DNA of 64,000 nt. Origin: Vibrio sp. RE86 (GTDB taxonomy: Bacteria > Pseudomonadota > Gammaproteobacteria > Enterobacterales > Vibrionaceae). The notes below the pieces were generated by a model. The model did not search any database, was not told the DNA's origin, and was given only the letters and a program-made list of their open reading frames with translations. The stretch covers positions 124,001 through 188,000 of the forward strand of contig NZ_VTXI01000004.1 in NCBI RefSeq assembly GCF_013114545.1, written 5' to 3'. This document shows, piece by piece, positions 19,100-28,336 of the stretch; within the stretch, counting starts at the first letter, position 1; the number at the start of each line of letters is the position of its first letter. A program made the translations under genes and the position numbers.

Positions 19100-20278
19100 T
19101 CAATGCCCAAGTAAAGCTCTACCATTCATCCCCTGAGCGTAGAGCTCTCTACCAATTTTATTTAGTGCCTCAGCTTCCTTAGGAGAGACAATCAAACTTC
19201 CTGATTGATGGAGACGGTGAATCATGTTCTGAGCAACTTTTAACTCATCACGGGCTTTAGGGACATTATCATGAATAAAGCTAAACCAGTTTTTATCCAT
19301 TTTCCGTTTCACCGTATCCAGCACTTCTTGGCTAGAAACTTTGAACTCTTTAGATAAGTCTTTAGTGGTTCGAGTAATATCGTAAATAATGTGCTCTTTG
19401 GCCTTCGCTACAAGCATGCCAGGTATGTTGAGTTGGAGTTCCGCAATTTGACCATTCGAAAGCTTCAGGAAGAACTTAATATCTCGATAGCCGGAACCAG
19501 TTGCACCCTTATTATACTTCGCCAGAGTCGATTTACCCCCTGCAAACGAATAACGGTCTTTCAATGCATTTTGATTGTGTGCGACTTTTCGAAACTCTTC
19601 AGTACGACAAATAAAGAGCTTTGCTGCGTGTAATGCAGTTAAAGAGTCAAACATCACCGTCATTCGAGCGCAATCTTTCAGCTCACCAACGTAGGTATCT
19701 CTATCACGGGTAGTCATTTTAGCTAAAGCACCGCTAAAACTTTTAATCCCCCCGAACGCACCTGGTGGTTCACTCAACTCACCATTAAAAGCCGATGCAA
19801 CGGTCTTAGCAAAAGTCCTTAACTCAACTTGAGCTTGAATAATTTCTCTGTACATCAAAAACAGCTGTTTTCGCTTAAGTTTTGTGTTCGCGACTTGATT
19901 ACGCTGAGCTTGGCTCATCGACTTGGTATTAAGAGTGGCTTTGCCGGTGGAAGGTTTAGTCAAGTAGGATTTGAGGTCATCATCTAAGTACTCAACCAAA
20001 TGTGCATCATCGGTTAGGATGTCGTACATCAGTTTGCATACTCTTCCTTCTTCCGTTGAAAGAAACTGTTTCGACGTCAATTCCGATTTAAGTCTTGCTA
20101 ATTCTGAATGGTAGTCTTTTTGATTGACCAAGCGAAAGCCTTGGGAGAGGTGCTTGGTCTGGTCAATGTACTGTAACACCTTGGCCTTTTTCTTGCGGAC
20201 CAATTCCTTCTCTAGTTTCAACTCATCAGGCGTTAACTTACTAACATGTTTTGGGCGAGATTCGTATCCGTCCATCAT
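19100..20278 (-). CDS. Divergent RelA/SpoT synthetase-fold protein, paralogue B
   Basis: The same length (392) as the following gene and more than half identical by eye, with long shared blocks such as HLSQGFRLVNQ, NQVANTKLKRKQLFLM and GQIAELQLNIPGML. It has the same synthetase-like signatures: GGIKSFSGALAKM, GELKDCARMTV (Glu one residue before the aligned Leu, Asp retained in KDCAR), GSGYRDIKFF, AELQLN and EHIIYDITR. The N-terminal 150 residues are helical and shared only with the paralogue. Of the two start codons (20278 and 20275) the second has better spacing from AGGGAG. It is the first gene of a two-gene operon with its own promoter. No antitoxin-sized ORF is adjacent. Confidence 0.7.
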   Translation of the reverse strand: MMDGYESRPKHVSKLTPDELKLEKELVRKKKAKVLQYIDQTKHLSQGFRLVNQKDYHSELARLKSELTSKQFLSTEEGRVCKLMYDILTDDAHLVEYLDDDLKSYLTKPSTGKATLNTKSMSQAQRNQVANTKLKRKQLFLMYREIIQAQVELRTFAKTVASAFNGELSEPPGAFGGIKSFSGALAKMTTRDRDTYVGELKDCARMTVMFDSLTALHAAKLFICRTEEFRKVAHNQNALKDRYSFAGGKSTLAKYNKGATGSGYRDIKFFLKLSNGQIAELQLNIPGMLVAKAKEHIIYDITRTTKDLSKEFKVSSQEVLDTVKRKMDKNWFSFIHDNVPKARDELKVAQNMIHRLHQSGSLIVSPKEAEALNKIGRELYAQGMNGRALLGH

Positions 20279-20290
20279 TCACTCCCTAAA

Positions 20291-20333
20291 TAGATTGCGT
20301 AAGCCTACAATCTAATTTAAGAGAGCATTATAA
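20291..20333 (-). promoter_or_regulatory. Promoter -10 and leader inverted repeat of the RelA/SpoT-like pair
   Basis: A perfect TATAAT on the minus strand (20333-20328) lies about 50 bp before the start; no good -35 is seen. Just downstream TAGATTG-N10-CAATCTA (20291-20314) is a 7-bp inverted repeat in the predicted leader, fitting either an operator or an RNA hairpin. Confidence 0.5.
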
Positions 20334-20405
20334 ATATCGTGTAATTTAATAATTCATTTGAGATATTGATCAACTTATAAGCTAGTAACCACTTACTTAC
20401 TACGG

Positions 20406-20432
20406 ATAAAAAAGCCAGCATACGCTGGCTTT
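20406..20432 (-). terminator. Intrinsic terminator of pyrF
   Basis: AAAGCCAGC and GCTGGCTTT around ATAC. On the minus strand it is followed by TTTTTTT, 20 nt after the pyrF stop. Confidence 0.9.
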
Positions 20433-20451
20433 GTTGGTTGGTTAGATTGGA

Positions 20452-21147
20452 TTAAGCAAGGGTTGCGTTAATCTCAGCCAGCACTGCAGCTGGGTCTGGC
20501 GCTTGTGTAATTGGACGGCCAATAACCAGGTAATCTGAGCCCGCTTGGATAGCATCCACTGGTGTCATAATACGCTTTTGATCGCCAACCGCTGCACCGG
20601 CTGGACGAATGCCCGGAGTAACAAGCTTAAACTCTTTACCTAACTCACCTTTCAACATTGACGCTTCTTGCGCAGAACATACCACTCCATCAAGGCCTGC
20701 GTTCTTTGTTAGGTTAGCCAGACGAATAACTTGCTTCTGTGGAGCAATATCTAAGCCAATACCCGCCAAATCAGATTGTTCCATGCTTGTTAATACCGTT
20801 ACACCGATCAGTAGAGGGCGGTCTTTCCCGTATGGCTCAAGAATTTCACGTGAAGCGGTCATCATGCGCTCACCACCACCTGCGTGAACATTCACCATCC
20901 AAACGCCCATTTCAGCAGCCGCACGAACCGCTTTCGAGCACGTGTTAGGAATATCGTGGAACTTAAGGTCTAAGAAAACTGAAAAACCACGTTTATGGAG
21001 CTCTTTAACGAAATCAGGACCAAACAGCGTAAACATCTCTTTACCAACTTTGAGTCGGCATGAGCTTGGGTCAATTCTATCTACAAAAGCAAGTGCATCA
21101 GCTTGATTGTCGTAATCCAGTGCAACAATAACTTTTTGGTCGATCAT
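20452..21147 (-). CDS. pyrF: Orotidine 5'-phosphate decarboxylase
   Basis: Last step of UMP synthesis. The start [14 protein letters not shown] at 21147 has AGGAG upstream. A longer in-frame form from 21207 is rejected because it adds residues not found in the family. The catalytic K-D-K-D array is visible: [21 protein letters not shown] and VNVHAGGG. The phosphate-binding loop is VIGRPIT near the C-terminus. The 231-residue length is usual. It follows lapAB on the same strand, as in other gammaproteobacteria, but with two hairpins between. Confidence 0.97.
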   Translation of the reverse strand: MIDQKVIVALDYDNQADALAFVDRIDPSSCRLKVGKEMFTLFGPDFVKELHKRGFSVFLDLKFHDIPNTCSKAVRAAAEMGVWMVNVHAGGGERMMTASREILEPYGKDRPLLIGVTVLTSMEQSDLAGIGLDIAPQKQVIRLANLTKNAGLDGVVCSAQEASMLKGELGKEFKLVTPGIRPAGAAVGDQKRIMTPVDAIQAGSDYLVIGRPITQAPDPAAVLAEINATLA

Positions 21148-21175
21148 TTCATCTCCTAACATACTATAAACAAGT

Positions 21176-21228
21176 CGAAAAAAAGCAGCGGGCTCACCGC
21201 TGCTCATTAATGATTGGAATTTCCAATC
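21176..21228 (-). terminator. Two hairpins between lapB and pyrF
   Basis: Nearest lapB is the palindrome GATTGGAA-T-TTCCAATC (21212-21228). Next is AGCAGCGG/CCGCTGCT (21184-21204), followed on the minus strand by seven T (21183-21177). The second is a full terminator, so pyrF probably relies on its own promoter or partial readthrough. Confidence 0.85.
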
Positions 21229-21237
21229 GGAAATAGA

Positions 21238-22407
21238 TTATTCACCATCAAGCCCTCTAATCGGCTTAATAGTCCCCCACCCTTTACATGATGGACAATG
21301 CCAATACATCGAGTGGGTCGAGAAACCACACTTGCGGCAGCGATAGTGAGGTTTAACTTTTAACTGTTCACCTACCAATTGCTGAAGCGTACCAAGACTG
21401 GCTTTTGCTCGCCCTTCTTCCGCCTCAGCTAAGTGATAGTCCATTAAACGATAGAACCCTTTCATTGTCGGGTTCTTAACTAATTGACGAGTCAAAAGCT
21501 CTTGAGCTGCGCCTGCGCCATCGTGCTTAGCGACCATCTGAGCCAACATCAGCTCAGCGGATACGCCAGCCTTGTTAACGATGCAGTTACGTAAGAAATT
21601 GAGCAGCTCATCTTCTTGGTCAAGATGATGATAGCAATCTGCTAAGGTTGGTAAAACTTCACTAATGAAGTCACTGTCCTGCTCAAGCACCATCTCCATG
21701 TATTTGATGGTGTTCTTGTAATCTTCGTCATCTAGGTAGAGTTTACCCAACGCGATACTTGCACGAACACACTTAGGGTCTTCAGACAGTGCGCGCTTAA
21801 AATTTTGGATCGCTAGAGAATGATTCCCATCCGCCTTCTCTTGCATCGCAAGTTCACACCAGAAATGGCCAATACTGGTACGCATGCGTTTACGTCCCAT
21901 CTTGACTAAAAGCGATGCGTAATGAATAGCTTTATTCCACTCACGTGTCTGTTGGTAAATCGCGACGAGTTGTTGAAGCGCACCTTCACGGTGATCCGGT
22001 TCATCCACTAACTGTTCGAAGATCTTTTCTGCTCGGTCAAGAAAGCCAGAGGCCATGTAGTCTTTGGCGAGCTGTTGGAGAGCGATATTTTTCTGATCAA
22101 TCGTGAGACCAGAGCGCGAGATTAAGTTTTGGTGAATACGTATAGCGCGATCGACTTCGCCTCTTGAGCGGAACAGATTGCCAAGAGCTAGATGCGTATC
22201 GATCGTTTCATTATCGACTTGAAGAAGTTCAATGAAGTGATCCACTGCTTTATCCGATTGATCGGATAAAAGCAGGTTTAAGCCCGTCACGTATTGACGA
22301 GATATTTGATTAGATTGTTTCTGCTTGTCCTGCTGGGCGCTTCGATTACCCATATACCAACCATACGCCGCGGCGATTGGTAATAACAAGAAGAGGATTT
22401 CTAACAT
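21238..22407 (-). CDS. lapB: Lipopolysaccharide assembly protein B (LapB/YciM)
   Basis: An inner-membrane adaptor that couples LpxC to FtsH degradation and so limits LPS synthesis. An N-terminal membrane anchor (about 2-17) precedes some eight TPR repeats. A rubredoxin-like zinc knuckle with CRKCGF and CPSCKGWG closes the protein, the hallmark of LapB. The 389-residue length matches E. coli. It lies 28 bp downstream of lapA, in the conserved lapA-lapB order. Confidence 0.96.
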   Translation of the reverse strand: MLEILFLLLPIAAAYGWYMGNRSAQQDKQKQSNQISRQYVTGLNLLLSDQSDKAVDHFIELLQVDNETIDTHLALGNLFRSRGEVDRAIRIHQNLISRSGLTIDQKNIALQQLAKDYMASGFLDRAEKIFEQLVDEPDHREGALQQLVAIYQQTREWNKAIHYASLLVKMGRKRMRTSIGHFWCELAMQEKADGNHSLAIQNFKRALSEDPKCVRASIALGKLYLDDEDYKNTIKYMEMVLEQDSDFISEVLPTLADCYHHLDQEDELLNFLRNCIVNKAGVSAELMLAQMVAKHDGAGAAQELLTRQLVKNPTMKGFYRLMDYHLAEAEEGRAKASLGTLQQLVGEQLKVKPHYRCRKCGFSTHSMYWHCPSCKGWGTIKPIRGLDGE

Positions 22408-22435
22408 CGAGTAACAGCCTACCTACACTTTCGTT

Positions 22436-22714
22436 TTATGCTTTTTCTTGAGCAGGCTCGCTTGCTGGAGGAGAAAGCTTATTCAGTTTCTTCTTCAATT
22501 TACGTACCTGAAGTTGTGATTTAAAGTGCAAGCTACCAAACACTAACCACGCCAGAGCGAAGCCGACAACAAATACAACGCCAAGCAGCGTCGATAGGTG
22601 GAATTCACCTTGGGCTAGTAGATAGTTAAAGGTTACGACAACCTGGTTCTGAGAGCCTAATGCCAGTGCAATTAAGAATAGGGCCAGTACAAGAACGATT
22701 TTTATAATTTTCAT
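22436..22714 (-). CDS. lapA: Lipopolysaccharide assembly protein A (LapA)
   Basis: A 92-residue inner-membrane protein with two membrane segments (about 3-22 and 43-64) and a basic, lysine-rich cytoplasmic tail predicted to be helical. It is the usual partner gene of lapB. The phrases LALGSQNQVVVTFNYLLAQGE and STLLGVVFVVGFALAWL are family-typical. A Shine-Dalgarno (AGGTGATGG) precedes the ATG. A bidirectional terminator separates it from ihfB upstream. Confidence 0.95.
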   Translation of the reverse strand: MKIIKIVLVLALFLIALALGSQNQVVVTFNYLLAQGEFHLSTLLGVVFVVGFALAWLVFGSLHFKSQLQVRKLKKKLNKLSPPASEPAQEKA

Positions 22715-22799
22715 AGTCCATCACCTAAGATAAGTTCTGCCGTTCGATTATGCAGTAAAAGCTCCAAACAAACCATGGTTATCTCTGCAATTCGAGTTA

Positions 22800-22835
22800 T
22801 AAAAAAGCGGCATACTACAGTATGCCGCTTTTTTG
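22800..22835 (-). terminator. Terminator of ihfB, symmetric
   Basis: AAAAAAGCGGCATAC and GTATGCCGCTTTTTT form a 15-bp perfect inverted repeat around TACA. It is terminator-like in both directions. Confidence 0.92.
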
Positions 22836-22853
22836 ATAATGAATTATAAAGTC

Positions 22854-23135
22854 TTAACCTAGGTTTACGCGTTCACGTAGCTCTTTACCTGGTTTAAAGT
22901 GAGGTACGTACTTACCTTCCAATTCCACTTTATCACCCGTTTTAGGGTTACGACCCACACGAGGTTCGCGGAAGTGCAATGAGAAGCTGCCGAAGCCACG
23001 AATTTCTATGCGGTCGCCGCTCTCAAGAGTTGACGCCATATGCTCTAAAATGTCTTTTACAGCATCTTCTATTTCTTTCGCTGAAAGGTGTGTCTGCTCT
23101 GCGCACAGTCTTTCGATCAATTCAGACTTAGTCAT
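22854..23135 (-). CDS. ihfB: Integration host factor subunit beta
   Basis: The DNA-bending protein that pairs with IhfA in replication, recombination and sigma-54 transcription. The start [10 protein letters not shown] at 23135 gives 93 residues; a 9-residue in-frame extension is rejected because the family begins here and GAGGG precedes this ATG. The DNA-binding arm [12 protein letters not shown] and [18 protein letters not shown] are diagnostic. It follows rpsA downstream on the same strand, as in E. coli, but a terminator lies between. Confidence 0.97.
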   Translation of the reverse strand: MTKSELIERLCAEQTHLSAKEIEDAVKDILEHMASTLESGDRIEIRGFGSFSLHFREPRVGRNPKTGDKVELEGKYVPHFKPGKELRERVNLG

Positions 23136-23302
23136 AGTTGCCCTCATAGAGTAATTTATCACTTATTATAGTAAGTAATACCAGTTCCAACAAACACTTG
23201 CTTTCAATTTTAGACAATAATTGAACAATGTGTGAAATGAAAAAGTGCTTTTTTCAGAGTAGTTTGAAGAGATTGGTATTACCACTAGCTTAACGTTGAA
23301 CA

Positions 23303-23333
23303 TAAAAAAGGAGCCTTTCGGCTCCTTTTTCTT
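23303..23333 (-). terminator. Intrinsic terminator of rpsA
   Basis: GGAGCC and GGCTCC around a GAAA-type tetraloop, with AAAAA and TTTTTT flanks on the minus strand. Confidence 0.92.
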
Positions 23334-23346
23334 AAAAGCGATTTAA

Positions 23347-25017
23347 TTATTCGCCTTTAGCTGCTTTGAAAGCGTCAGCCATAGCGTTACCGAATGAAGC
23401 ATCGTCTGCTTTGTTCAGTGAAGCCATTGCTTCTTGCTCTTCAGCTTCATCTTTAGCTTTGATAGATAGGTTGATTACGCGGTTCTTACGGTCTACACCT
23501 GTGAACTTAGCTTCAACACTGTCACCAGCGCTTAGGATTAGAGAAGCGTCTTCTACGCGGTCACGAGCAACTTCAGAAGCGCGGATGTAACCTTCTACGC
23601 CTTCGATTAGCTCGATAGTTGCGCCTTTAGCGTCTACTGCAATAACAGTACCGTTAACTAGAGCACCTTTCTTGTTGTCAGCAACGTAAGCATTGAATGG
23701 GTCATTTTCCATTTGCTTAACGCCTAGAGAGATACGCTCACGCTCAGCGTCTACTGCAAGAACTACTGCAGAGATTTCGTCGCCTTTCTTGTATTCGCGT
23801 ACTGCTTCTTCACCAGCTACATTCCAAGAAATGTCAGATAGGTGAACTAGACCGTCGATGCCGCCTTCAAGACCGATGAAGATACCGAAGTCAGTGATAG
23901 ACTTGATCTTACCAGTAACTTTGTCGCCTTTAGCTTGTGCTTCAGCGAATGACTGCCATGGGTTAGCTTTACACTGTTTCAGACCTAGAGAGATACGACG
24001 ACGTTCTTCGTCAATCTCAAGAACCATAACCTCAACTTCGTCGCCAACATTAACAACTTTAGATGGGTGGATGTTCTTGTTAGTCCAATCCATTTCAGAA
24101 ACGTGTACTAGACCTTCAACGCCTTCTTCGATTTCAACGAAACAGCCGTAGTCAGTTAGGTTAGTAACGCGACCAGATAGTTTGTGACCTTCTGGGTAAC
24201 GCTTAGCGATTGCTACCCATGGATCTTCGCCTAGCTGCTTAAGACCTAGTGATACGCGAGTACGCTCACGGTCGAACTTAAGAACTTTAACTTGGATCTC
24301 GTCACCAACGTTAACGATCTCAGAAGGGTGCTTAACGCGCTTCCAAGCCATGTCAGTGATGTGTAGTAGGCCGTCAACGCCGCCTAGGTCTACGAATGCA
24401 CCGTAGTCAGTAAGGTTCTTAACGATACCTTTAACTTCTGCGCCTTCTTGTAGAGTTTCTAGAAGCTCATCACGCTCAACGCTGTTCTCAGACTCGATAA
24501 CTGCACGACGAGAAACAACTACGTTGTTACGCTTCTGGTCAAGTTTGATAACTTTGAACTCTAGCTCTTTGTTTTCTAGGTGAGCTGTGTCACGGATAGG
24601 ACGTACGTCAACTAGTGAACCAGGAAGGAAAGCACGGATACCGTTTAGTTCAACAGTGAAACCGCCTTTAACTTTACCGTTGATGATACCAACAACAGTT
24701 TCAGCTTCTTCGTAAGCCTTCTCAAGTACGATCCAAGCTTCGTGACGCTTCGCTTTCTCACGAGAAAGTTGAGTTTCACCGAAACCGTCTTCAACAGCGT
24801 CTAGAGCTACATCTACTTCAGCACCAACTTCAACTTCAAGTTCGCCAGCAGCGTTCTTGAACTGTTCAGCAGGGATAGCAGATTCAGACTTAAGACCAGC
24901 GTCAACAAGAACGAAGCCGTTCTCGATAGCTACTACAGTACCTTTAACGATGCTGCCTTGTTGGAATTCTGTTTCGTTTAGAAACTCTTCAAAGAGTTGA
25001 GCAAAAGATTCAGTCAT
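23347..25017 (-). CDS. rpsA: 30S ribosomal protein S1
   Basis: A ribosomal protein that brings structured mRNAs to the 30S subunit. The 556 residues contain six S1 RNA-binding repeats in order; the central ones show the repeated pattern [21 protein letters not shown]. The N-terminal repeats (about 1-170) dock on the ribosome. The length equals that of E. coli S1. It follows cmk with a 102-nt gap that carries the structured translation initiation region described separately. Confidence 0.98.
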   Translation of the reverse strand: MTESFAQLFEEFLNETEFQQGSIVKGTVVAIENGFVLVDAGLKSESAIPAEQFKNAAGELEVEVGAEVDVALDAVEDGFGETQLSREKAKRHEAWIVLEKAYEEAETVVGIINGKVKGGFTVELNGIRAFLPGSLVDVRPIRDTAHLENKELEFKVIKLDQKRNNVVVSRRAVIESENSVERDELLETLQEGAEVKGIVKNLTDYGAFVDLGGVDGLLHITDMAWKRVKHPSEIVNVGDEIQVKVLKFDRERTRVSLGLKQLGEDPWVAIAKRYPEGHKLSGRVTNLTDYGCFVEIEEGVEGLVHVSEMDWTNKNIHPSKVVNVGDEVEVMVLEIDEERRRISLGLKQCKANPWQSFAEAQAKGDKVTGKIKSITDFGIFIGLEGGIDGLVHLSDISWNVAGEEAVREYKKGDEISAVVLAVDAERERISLGVKQMENDPFNAYVADNKKGALVNGTVIAVDAKGATIELIEGVEGYIRASEVARDRVEDASLILSAGDSVEAKFTGVDRKNRVINLSIKAKDEAEEQEAMASLNKADDASFGNAMADAFKAAKGE

Positions 25018-25119
25018 TATTTAATCTTCAATAAATTAAACGTCCACGGGTATCCTACCGCATGGGGTTATTAAATTCGCCAGTCATCATCCTTGCGACC
25101 AACGCTCTTACCTAGCCGC
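25018..25119 (-). promoter_or_regulatory. rpsA leader: S1-type structured translation initiation region
   Basis: On the minus strand there is no strong Shine-Dalgarno, only GAAG 8 nt before the ATG in an AU-rich stretch. The hairpin GGTA-GGA-TACC (25059-25049) exposes GGA in its loop. A second, looser TCGC...GCGA hairpin upstream also holds an AAGGA. This matches the known gammaproteobacterial rpsA leader, whose GGA-loop hairpins and weak Shine-Dalgarno allow efficient but S1-repressible initiation. Confidence 0.7.
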
Positions 25120-25800
25120 CTAAGCGACTAGCTTCGATTCGATATATTGTAGTGCCTTTTCTACCACTTCGTCGATACTCATCGAGGTAGAATCTAGCAA
25201 AAGCGCATCCTCTGCAGGGCGTAGTGGCGCCACTGGGCGGTTACGATCTCGGTCGTCACGCTCTTGGATCTCGCTCAAAAGGTCGTCAAATCTAACATCT
25301 AAGCCTTTGCCTTGCAACTGTTTAAGGCGACGATTCGCTCTCTCTTCAGCGCTAGCATCAAGGAAGATCTTCACTTCCGCTTGTGGAAAAACGACCGTTC
25401 CCATGTCACGGCCATCAGCAACTAAACCTTTACCTTCCGCAAATGCGCGCTGACGACGAAGTAACGCCTCACGAACGCGTGGAAGTGCAGCAACTTTTGA
25501 TGCTGCCATGCCAGTCTCTTCTTTGCGAAGTTCACCTGATACGTCTTCACCCTCTAGGATAACTTTAACTAAGTCCCCTTCTGCAATGAACTGAACGTCA
25601 AGGTGTGTCGCTAGTGGAACTAAAGCCTCTTCAGACTCTAGGTCAACACCATGATGAATTGCAGCAAGTGCTAATACTCGGTAAATAGCGCCAGAATCAA
25701 GTAAGTGAAAACCTAGCTTTTTTGCTAAAAGCATACAAAGTGTGCCTTTACCAGCACCACTTGGTCCATCAACGGTAACGACCGGTGTATGAGACGACAT
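25120..25800 (-). CDS. cmk: Cytidylate kinase
   Basis: Phosphorylates CMP and dCMP to the diphosphates. The start [20 protein letters not shown] at 25800 has GGAG upstream; an ATG four codons earlier is less well placed. The P-loop GPSGAGKGT is near residues 11-19. [23 protein letters not shown] (CMP-binding) and [13 protein letters not shown] follow. It has 226 residues. It is upstream of rpsA, the conserved order, and its promoter probably feeds rpsA too. Confidence 0.97.
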   Translation of the reverse strand: MSSHTPVVTVDGPSGAGKGTLCMLLAKKLGFHLLDSGAIYRVLALAAIHHGVDLESEEALVPLATHLDVQFIAEGDLVKVILEGEDVSGELRKEETGMAASKVAALPRVREALLRRQRAFAEGKGLVADGRDMGTVVFPQAEVKIFLDASAEERANRRLKQLQGKGLDVRFDDLLSEIQERDDRDRNRPVAPLRPAEDALLLDSTSMSIDEVVEKALQYIESKLVA

Positions 25801-25862
25801 GTTTAACTCCACGTTAGTTGCTGATCAATGCTGATGCGCTTTGACCTTTATTTTGGCGTGAA

Positions 25863-25868
25863 ATTATA
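25863..25868 (-). promoter_or_regulatory. Possible -10 box of cmk
   Basis: A perfect TATAAT on the minus strand, 62 bp before the cmk start, with no strong -35 at the expected spacing. Confidence 0.4.
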
Positions 25869-25909
25869 GAGGTAAAACTGCAGAGGTTCTAGGTAGGATT
25901 GGGGGTAAA

Positions 25910-25937
25910 TAAAAAAAAGAGCGCATTAGCACTCTTT
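25910..25937 (-). terminator. Intrinsic terminator of the comEA-like gene
   Basis: On the minus strand AAGAGTGC-TAAT-GCGCTCTT (one G-T pair) is followed by TTTTTT. Confidence 0.88.
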
Positions 25938-25944
25938 ACATCAG

Positions 25945-26238
25945 TTAAAGCTCTATTCTTTCGAGATTTTTTGCAACCGTCGAAACCCCTATTCCTTTCA
26001 CTAAGACCATATCATTGGCGGTTTCAAATTTGCCATGAGTGTCGCGGTATTCGACAATCGCTTGCGCTTTTTTCAACCCAATACCTATCAATAAATCCGC
26101 CAGTTCTTGAGCACTCGCTTGATTAATATTAACCGTGATATCTATTCCTTCATATTTGGGGTTTGGTGTCACATCACTTGCCATTGCCATAGAGGCAAAC
26201 AAAGCTAGAGCAAATACCATCATTAGCTGTTTCAACAT
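25945..26238 (-). CDS. comEA: ComEA-family helix-hairpin-helix protein
   Basis: A 97-residue exported protein. The signal peptide runs to about residue 20 (ALFASMAMA|SDVT) and is followed by a single helix-hairpin-helix DNA-binding module: INQASAQELADLLIGIGLKKAQ then VKGIGVSTVAKNL. In Vibrio cholerae the periplasmic ComEA at this locus binds incoming DNA during natural transformation, and the gene order ppiD-comEA-cmk is the same. A strong Shine-Dalgarno (AAAGGAG) is present. Terminators on both sides make it monocistronic. No TfoX or CRP-S box is confidently seen upstream. Confidence 0.88.
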   Translation of the reverse strand: MLKQLMMVFALALFASMAMASDVTPNPKYEGIDITVNINQASAQELADLLIGIGLKKAQAIVEYRDTHGKFETANDMVLVKGIGVSTVAKNLERIEL

Positions 26239-26310
26239 ATTGATCTCCTTTCAATCTTTTCCGCTAGCGTAAACTGCCAACGCTTAAACGAATAGACTTC
26301 AAAGAGCAAA

Positions 26311-26341
26311 ACAAAACGGGCTGCAAATGCAGCCCGTTTTA
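26311..26341 (-). terminator. Terminator of ppiD, symmetric
   Basis: AAAACGGGCTGC and GCAGCCCGTTTT around AAAT (ATTT on the minus strand) form a 12-bp stem. It is likely active for ppiD. Confidence 0.9.
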
Positions 26342-26369
26342 ACTTATGTATCAATTACACGAAGAGCAC

Positions 26370-28229
26370 TTACTGTGTCACAACGTAATATTCAATATCA
26401 ATCGTCTTACGCAGAATGCTGATCAAGCCAGAAAGGTCTTGCTGAGAACTCATCTGTGCCATTTGCTGAGCAATTTGCTCGTTATACTGCGTGCTGAACA
26501 TAGAAGCGACTTCAGTAAGCTCAACAACCACAATGTCACCATTTAGGTCTTTTGCTTGAGCAAATTCAACAGCACCTTCTGCAGGTTTAGTCATTGCAAA
26601 AACAACATCAGCAAGTGGAGAACTACGATCTACCGTTTCGCTTTCGCTAAACGCCAGTTCGTTATCAACTAGAAGGTCTTGCTTACCATCTTTAAGCTCT
26701 TTAACCAATTGGTCTGCTAGCTCAATAGCACTTTGTTCGCCTTTCACTTTCGATAGTGTCGTCATTACTTGTTCACGAACATCTGCTAATGGAAGAACCA
26801 TTTCATCACGAGCATCTTCTACACGCACAACAATCACATGCTCTGGTGCGATTTCAATCACCTCAGAGTTAAGGCCATCTTCTTTCACTTCAGGGCTAAC
26901 AATCGCTTGTAAAACGGCTGGTGCTTTCAGCAACTCAGGAGCATCCAGTTGAGAAATGAAGTCTGTTGTATGGATTTTTGCATTGATCGCCGCTGCTGCG
27001 TCATCTAGTGAATCAGGGTATTCGAATGCAATCGTCTCTAACTCACTTTGAAGCTCGTAGTACTGATCAATTGCCTGCTGATCTTTAAGCTCTTGCTTAA
27101 TTTCTACAGCAACTTCAGCTAGAGGCATAGACTCTGATGCTTTCAGCTCATCAAGCTTAATAATGTGGTAACCGAAGTCAGATTTAACCAACTCAGTTGT
27201 TTCACCAATATTTTTAAGAGCGAACGCCGCTTCTTCAAATGCAGGGTCCATAACATCACGTTCAATCCAGCCTAAAGAACCACCTTCTGATGCGCTACCA
27301 AAGTCATCTGATTTCTCTTCAGCTAGGGCTGCAAAATCAGCGCCACCATTCAACTCATCAAGAATAGCTTGTGCTTTTGCTTCATCGTCACCTTCAATAA
27401 GGATATGACTTACGCGACGCTGCTCTTCTGAAGAATATTTGTCAAGATGCTCTTGGTAGTATTGCTCTACCTGCTCGTCGCTAACCTCGATACCTTCTTT
27501 CAATGCTTGCGCAGAAAGTTCGAGGTAAGCCACTTTTACTTGTTCTGGACGAGTGTAACGCTCAGGGTTTTGCGTGTAGTACTCGTTGATCTCTTGCTCA
27601 GACAACTCAGCTTTCGCTGCGAAATCATCAAGAGACAAAGTAACTTTCTTAATTTCGCGCGTTTGCGTCAGAAGCTTGCTTTGTGCTGCTACTTCGCCAG
27701 GTAGTGAAAAGTCACTGCCTTGAATCGCGGTTAGAAGTTGGTTACGAACTAGGTCACGACGAAGGTATTCTGCAAAACTTTCTGCGTTGAAACCTGCGCG
27801 GCGTAGTGCTGATTGGTAGATTTCTTGATCGAACTTACCATCAACTTGGAACTGAGGCATTTCTAGAATCAGTGTGCGTACCTGCGTATCGCTAACACGT
27901 AGACCCAATGCTTCAGCATGTTGCTCTAAAAGTACATCATTGACCATTCGATCGAGTACAGACTTACGGAAAGATTCTACGTAAGTAGGGTCTGCAAGTA
28001 AGGTAGAGAAGTAATCACCAAGCTGCGCTTGCATACGATTACGTTCGTTTTGATACGCTTGCTCAAACTCGCCACGACCAATTTCCACATTGCCTACTTT
28101 TGCTGCTGCGTTGTTAGAGCCACCGACAATGTAACTACCAACACCTGCAAACACGAAAGATAGGATGATAAGCCCTAGGATAATTTTTACCGCGATGCTG
28201 TTAACGCCTTCGCGTAATCGGTCCATCAT
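26370..28229 (-). CDS. ppiD: Peptidyl-prolyl cis-trans isomerase D (periplasmic folding chaperone)
   Basis: Anchored at the inner membrane with its body in the periplasm, near the SecYEG exit. A cytoplasmic stub and membrane helix (about residues 15-34) precede a SurA-like N-domain. One parvulin domain (about 268-360, with RRVSHILIEG, LAEEKSDDFGSASEGGSLGW and FGYHIIKLDE) and a long C-terminal domain follow. The 619-residue length is normal. Its position next to hupB and lon matches E. coli and Vibrio. Confidence 0.96.
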   Translation of the reverse strand: MMDRLREGVNSIAVKIILGLIILSFVFAGVGSYIVGGSNNAAAKVGNVEIGRGEFEQAYQNERNRMQAQLGDYFSTLLADPTYVESFRKSVLDRMVNDVLLEQHAEALGLRVSDTQVRTLILEMPQFQVDGKFDQEIYQSALRRAGFNAESFAEYLRRDLVRNQLLTAIQGSDFSLPGEVAAQSKLLTQTREIKKVTLSLDDFAAKAELSEQEINEYYTQNPERYTRPEQVKVAYLELSAQALKEGIEVSDEQVEQYYQEHLDKYSSEEQRRVSHILIEGDDEAKAQAILDELNGGADFAALAEEKSDDFGSASEGGSLGWIERDVMDPAFEEAAFALKNIGETTELVKSDFGYHIIKLDELKASESMPLAEVAVEIKQELKDQQAIDQYYELQSELETIAFEYPDSLDDAAAAINAKIHTTDFISQLDAPELLKAPAVLQAIVSPEVKEDGLNSEVIEIAPEHVIVVRVEDARDEMVLPLADVREQVMTTLSKVKGEQSAIELADQLVKELKDGKQDLLVDNELAFSESETVDRSSPLADVVFAMTKPAEGAVEFAQAKDLNGDIVVVELTEVASMFSTQYNEQIAQQMAQMSSQQDLSGLISILRKTIDIEYYVVTQ

Positions 28230-28336
28230 ACTTAAATTACTCTCCGCTCAATATATCGCATCTCAAATATAGGATTGAGTACGGTATATTCAAAATTAAA
28301 ACAAAATCGATTAGCGCGATAATACCAGAAAAAGAA

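Noticed and set aside
17906..20451. Toxin-antitoxin module built on the RelA/SpoT-like pair
   Set aside because: No small antitoxin-like ORF lies before, between or after the two genes, and the pair are similar to each other rather than toxin and partner.
23858..24151. Open frames opposite rpsA
   Set aside because: Codon-bias artefact of a highly expressed gene; rpsA itself is full length and intact.
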